A stretch of DNA of 24,927 nt. Origin: Lachnospiraceae bacterium (GTDB taxonomy: Bacteria > Bacillota > Clostridia > Lachnospirales > Lachnospiraceae). The translations under genes were made by a program, and so were the position numbers. The DNA is taken from NCBI GenBank assembly GCA_900770225.1, contig CAAGJU010000228.1, positions 1-24,927 of the forward strand. Reading direction: 5' to 3'. This document shows, in pieces, positions 22,804 to 24,927 of this stretch. The notes beneath the pieces are model-generated. The model was given only the letters and a program-made list of their open reading frames with translations. It was not told the DNA's origin and did no database searches. Position 1 is the stretch's first letter. Each line of letters starts with the position of its first letter.

Positions 22804-22948
22804 TGGTTTCGACAGTCATGCTGGATGTTATTAAAACACGGCCGTTTGAATACAGTATTGTGGAATCTTGTATGATACAGTAGTTACCTGATGAGATGAA
22901 GTATTGTCATGATCTTCAGATGACAGGTGACCTGAATGACAGATATTT

Positions 22949-22987
22949 GATCACGGAAGTGCACGAGGTGTGCTTCCGTGATCTTTC
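22949..22987 (+). terminator. ychF terminator
   Basis: GATCACGGAAG-TGCAC pairs with GTGTGC-TTCCGTGATC, followed by TTTCTGT, about 145 nt after the stop. Confidence 0.8.
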
Positions 22988-23175
22988 TGTATAAGTGTTT
23001 CGAATCGCAGATAAACTTGTTGCTTGCGAAGCATGTATAAGAGTCTGTATTTCGGGTAGGGTAAAGCATAGGATCGTTATGATTTATACAGTACTGAGGC
23101 ACCATGATGGGCACAAAGCCTCCGACTTTCGTAAATTGCATCACACAAATTACACAAAAATTAAATTTGACGCAG

Positions 23176-23204
23176 TTGCTTTTGAAGAAATGTTGTGATA
23201 ATAT
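23176..23204 (+). promoter_or_regulatory. Candidate promoter of the NlpC/P60 gene
   Basis: TTGCTT (23176-23181), 17-bp spacer, TAATAT (23199-23204), roughly 70 nt before the start. An alternative -35 (TTGACG, about 23167) is spaced too far from an obvious -10. Confidence 0.5.
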
Positions 23205-23276
23205 TATGAAAGTATTAAGAAATGCGGAATGGGAATGTGACATCTTTGGTTGGCATTTCGTTATATGGAGGTATGC

Positions 23277-24653
23277 ATGAAAAGAAAATTTACCGGCCTG
23301 ACGGCCATCGGTCTTTCCGCTGCCATGCTCGTGGTACAGCCGCTGAGCGTATATGCGGATGAGGATTCCGATATTGCTTATATCCAGTCACAGCAGGATG
23401 AGACAAACAGCGATCTGGCGGATCTGGAAAATCAGATCACCGATCTGGAAAATCAGAAGCAGGCGATCACCGATCAGATCGACAGTTATAATTCCCAGCT
23501 GGTGACGACAATAGCAAGCATCAATTCACTTGATGATCAGATCACACAGCAGGAAGCAGACATTAAGCAGACTGTGCAGGAACTGAAGAATGCACAGCAG
23601 AAGCAGAATCAGCAGAAGGAAGGAATTTCCAAGCGTATCAAATACCTCTATGAGGAGGGCGATAACGGCGGATGGGCTTCCCTGCTGCTGTCTGATGCAA
23701 ACCTCGGTCTTGTTATGAACGGCGAGGCAGATGTACAGTCTCTTTACAATTACGACCGTGATGAACTCGCTTCCTACACAGAGACGACGAATCAGATCGA
23801 ACAGCTGAAACAGCAGGAACTGGATCAGAAATCTTCTCTCGAGGTAATGAAAAAAGAGCAGGAGGCCGGCAAGGCACAACTGGAGGATCTTCTGAGTCAG
23901 GCACAGGCACAGTCCGATGATTATGATCAGCAGATCAGCAATGCCAACGATCTGGCAGCACAGTACCAGGCACTGATCGAGGAACAGAATCAGAAGATCG
24001 CTGAGCTGGAGCAGCAGAAGGCTGAGAAGGAAGCTGCAGCGAAGGCAGCCGCAGAAGCGGCGGCAAAGGCAGCGGCGGAGACAAAACAGGCTGTCAGCAC
24101 GCAGCAGGCAGCACCCACAGCTTCCGGTACGACATCGGGAACAGCTTCTACAGGATCCGGTTCTTCTGCTTCGTCCGGAACGGCTTCGTCGAATACTTCG
24201 ACAGCAAACAATACCGCATCAAACAATACGGCATCTAACACCGGTTCCAATACGTCGACATCGGATAACGCGTCCACGGATTCGGGATCTTCCAATGTAA
24301 GCTATGATGCATCCACGGGATCACAGATTGTCGCTTATGCAGAGCAGTTTCTCGGCAACCCTTATGTATGGGGCGGTAATTCCCTGACGAACGGATGCGA
24401 CTGCTCCGGTTTCGTACAGCAGGTATTCCTGCACTTCGGTATCAGCCTTCCGAGAACATCCTATGCGATGGCTTCTTCGGGCACTGCAGTTTCCTATTCG
24501 GAAGCACAGCCGGGCGATATCATCGTATATCCGGGTCACGTAGGTATCTATATCGGCGGCGGACAGATCGTCAATGCAGCCAATGAGCAGCTGGGTATCA
24601 TTATCAGCAGCGCAACCCATCAGACGATCCAGACCGTCAGACGACTGGTATGA
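23277..24653 (+). CDS. Secreted NlpC/P60 peptidoglycan hydrolase with coiled-coil domain
   Basis: This exported cell-wall endopeptidase cleaves peptide stems. The 458-residue protein has a Sec signal peptide (residues 1-27, cut after VYA). A long coiled coil covers about 30-250 with an embedded KRIKYLYEEGDNGGW segment of PcsB/CwlO type. An Ala-rich helix and a Ser/Thr/Asn/Gly linker (about 265-345) follow. The C-terminal NlpC/P60 domain has catalytic Cys near 376 (CDCSGFV), His near 421 (PGHVGIYIG) and a third polar residue in VNAANEQ. Start 23277 follows GGAGG by 5 nt. PcsB/CwlO-like proteins are controlled by FtsEX and act in growth or division, which is inference here. Confidence 0.92.
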   Translation: MKRKFTGLTAIGLSAAMLVVQPLSVYADEDSDIAYIQSQQDETNSDLADLENQITDLENQKQAITDQIDSYNSQLVTTIASINSLDDQITQQEADIKQTVQELKNAQQKQNQQKEGISKRIKYLYEEGDNGGWASLLLSDANLGLVMNGEADVQSLYNYDRDELASYTETTNQIEQLKQQELDQKSSLEVMKKEQEAGKAQLEDLLSQAQAQSDDYDQQISNANDLAAQYQALIEEQNQKIAELEQQKAEKEAAAKAAAEAAAKAAAETKQAVSTQQAAPTASGTTSGTASTGSGSSASSGTASSNTSTANNTASNNTASNTGSNTSTSDNASTDSGSSNVSYDASTGSQIVAYAEQFLGNPYVWGGNSLTNGCDCSGFVQQVFLHFGISLPRTSYAMASSGTAVSYSEAQPGDIIVYPGHVGIYIGGGQIVNAANEQLGIIISSATHQTIQTVRRLV

Positions 24654-24711
24654 TGATTGGGAACAGGTTCTCAGGAACGTGATGAATCTGTATGGAGTAT
24701 AATTTATCATA

Positions 24712-24755
24712 AAAAGAGAACGTCCGGTCACGAGTGGTGACCGGGCGTTCTCTTT
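24712..24755 (+). terminator. Terminator of the NlpC/P60 gene
   Basis: AGAGAACG-T-CCGGTCAC pairs with GTGACCGG-G-CGTTCTCT, followed by TTCT. The A-rich run on the left makes it potentially bidirectional. Confidence 0.85.
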
Positions 24756-24850
24756 CTATAAAACGGGTGTTAGCATCGGACATTTTCAACCAGGACAAAC
24801 TTCATTTCTAAGGTAAGCGTAGGCCAATCTGTGTCTAGATGACACCATTG

Positions 24851-24908
24851 CCTCCCGTGTAGCATCTACTTGTATCATCAATTCGTACAAGTAGTGCTAT
24901 ACGGGAGG
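24851..24908 (+). promoter_or_regulatory. Long hairpin sequestering a Shine-Dalgarno
   Basis: The left arm 24851-24874 and right arm 24886-24908 form a stem of about 22 bp with one bulge and one G-U. GGGAGG (24903-24908), the SD for ATG 24916, is fully paired. Followed by TTTCTTT, it could also act as a terminator for incoming transcripts. Confidence 0.75.
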
Positions 24909-24915
24909 TTTCTTT

Positions 24916-24927
24916 ATGAGTGTAAAC
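24916..24927 (+). CDS. Start of an ORF cut by the window edge
   Basis: ATG at 24916 lies 7 nt after GGGAGG; only four codons (MSVN) are visible. The SD-sequestering hairpin is the type of leader found on some insertion-sequence transposases, but the product cannot be identified from the window. Confidence 0.4.

Larger units (their letters stand above)
22804..23276. other. Intergenic region ychF to NlpC/P60 gene
   Basis: It contains the ychF terminator (22949-22987), a stretch without recognisable genes (22990-23170) and the promoter of the wall hydrolase (23176-23204). I looked for a c-di-AMP (ydaO-type) riboswitch, common before such hydrolases, and did not find its conserved boxes. Confidence 0.5.

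Noticed and set aside
22990..23276. c-di-AMP (ydaO-type) riboswitch before the NlpC/P60 gene
   Set aside because: Expected because such hydrolases are often under this control. However, the conserved boxes were not found and the likely promoter leaves a leader of only about 65 nt.

Overview
The window looks like a chromosomal segment of a gut clostridium, most likely a Lachnospiraceae member. The reasons are Firmicutes-type Shine-Dalgarno sites (AGGAGG), roughly 50% GC, a bile salt hydrolase, a DUF6033-like protein, EFR1-type ferredoxin and flavodoxin remnants, and an NlpC/P60 wall hydrolase with a CwlO/PcsB-like coiled coil. This assignment is inference from gene content. No rRNA, tRNA, CRISPR array or complete insertion sequence was seen.

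Layout. 1-533 has no gene and holds two palindromic elements. 534-1645 is an lrgAB-type operon ending in a terminator. 1900-2754 (minus) encodes a DegV lipid-binding protein. 3140-4546 (minus) is aspartase (aspA), divergent from an Lrp/AsnC regulator (4928-5374). 5403-7919 (minus) is an unusual 838-residue adenosine-deaminase-like protein with a C-terminal SLOG-like domain. Divergent from it lies a Fic-domain protein with a C-terminal winged helix (8214-9326). A cloverleaf-like palindromic element (9353-9533) separates this from an HD-domain hydrolase (9579-10085).

10.3-14.5 kb is the most coherent accessory block. It encodes a DUF6033-like protein, an XRE regulator, two small single-domain bacterial-microcompartment (BMC) shell proteins with no recognisable microcompartment enzyme nearby, and a bile salt hydrolase. 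Four of these five genes carry a 37-45-bp imperfect tandem repeat at or within 15 nt of the stop codon, and each array has a different sequence.

14.5-18.1 kb is a decaying region. It has a TetR regulator, a truncated cupin, a 25-codon fossil that looks like a hydrolase N-terminus fused to a flavodoxin C-terminus, a LOG-family hydrolase, a HipB-like antitoxin with three evenly spaced operators and a probable HipA remnant, a second flavodoxin fragment, and one intact flavodoxin. A 57-bp direct repeat flanks much of it. 18.1-21.5 kb holds a GNAT acetyltransferase, a DUF389 membrane protein, an SDR/EFR1-ferredoxin chimeric pseudogene, and an HD-GYP phosphodiesterase with a frameshifted N-terminus.

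21.6-24.8 kb is housekeeping: the ychF GTPase and a secreted NlpC/P60 hydrolase, each with a promoter and a strong terminator. The window ends in the first codons of an ORF whose Shine-Dalgarno is buried in a long hairpin, as seen in some transposase leaders.

The best leads for something undescribed are the deaminase-SLOG protein, the orphan BMC pair, the stop-codon-associated tandem repeats and the cloverleaf element.
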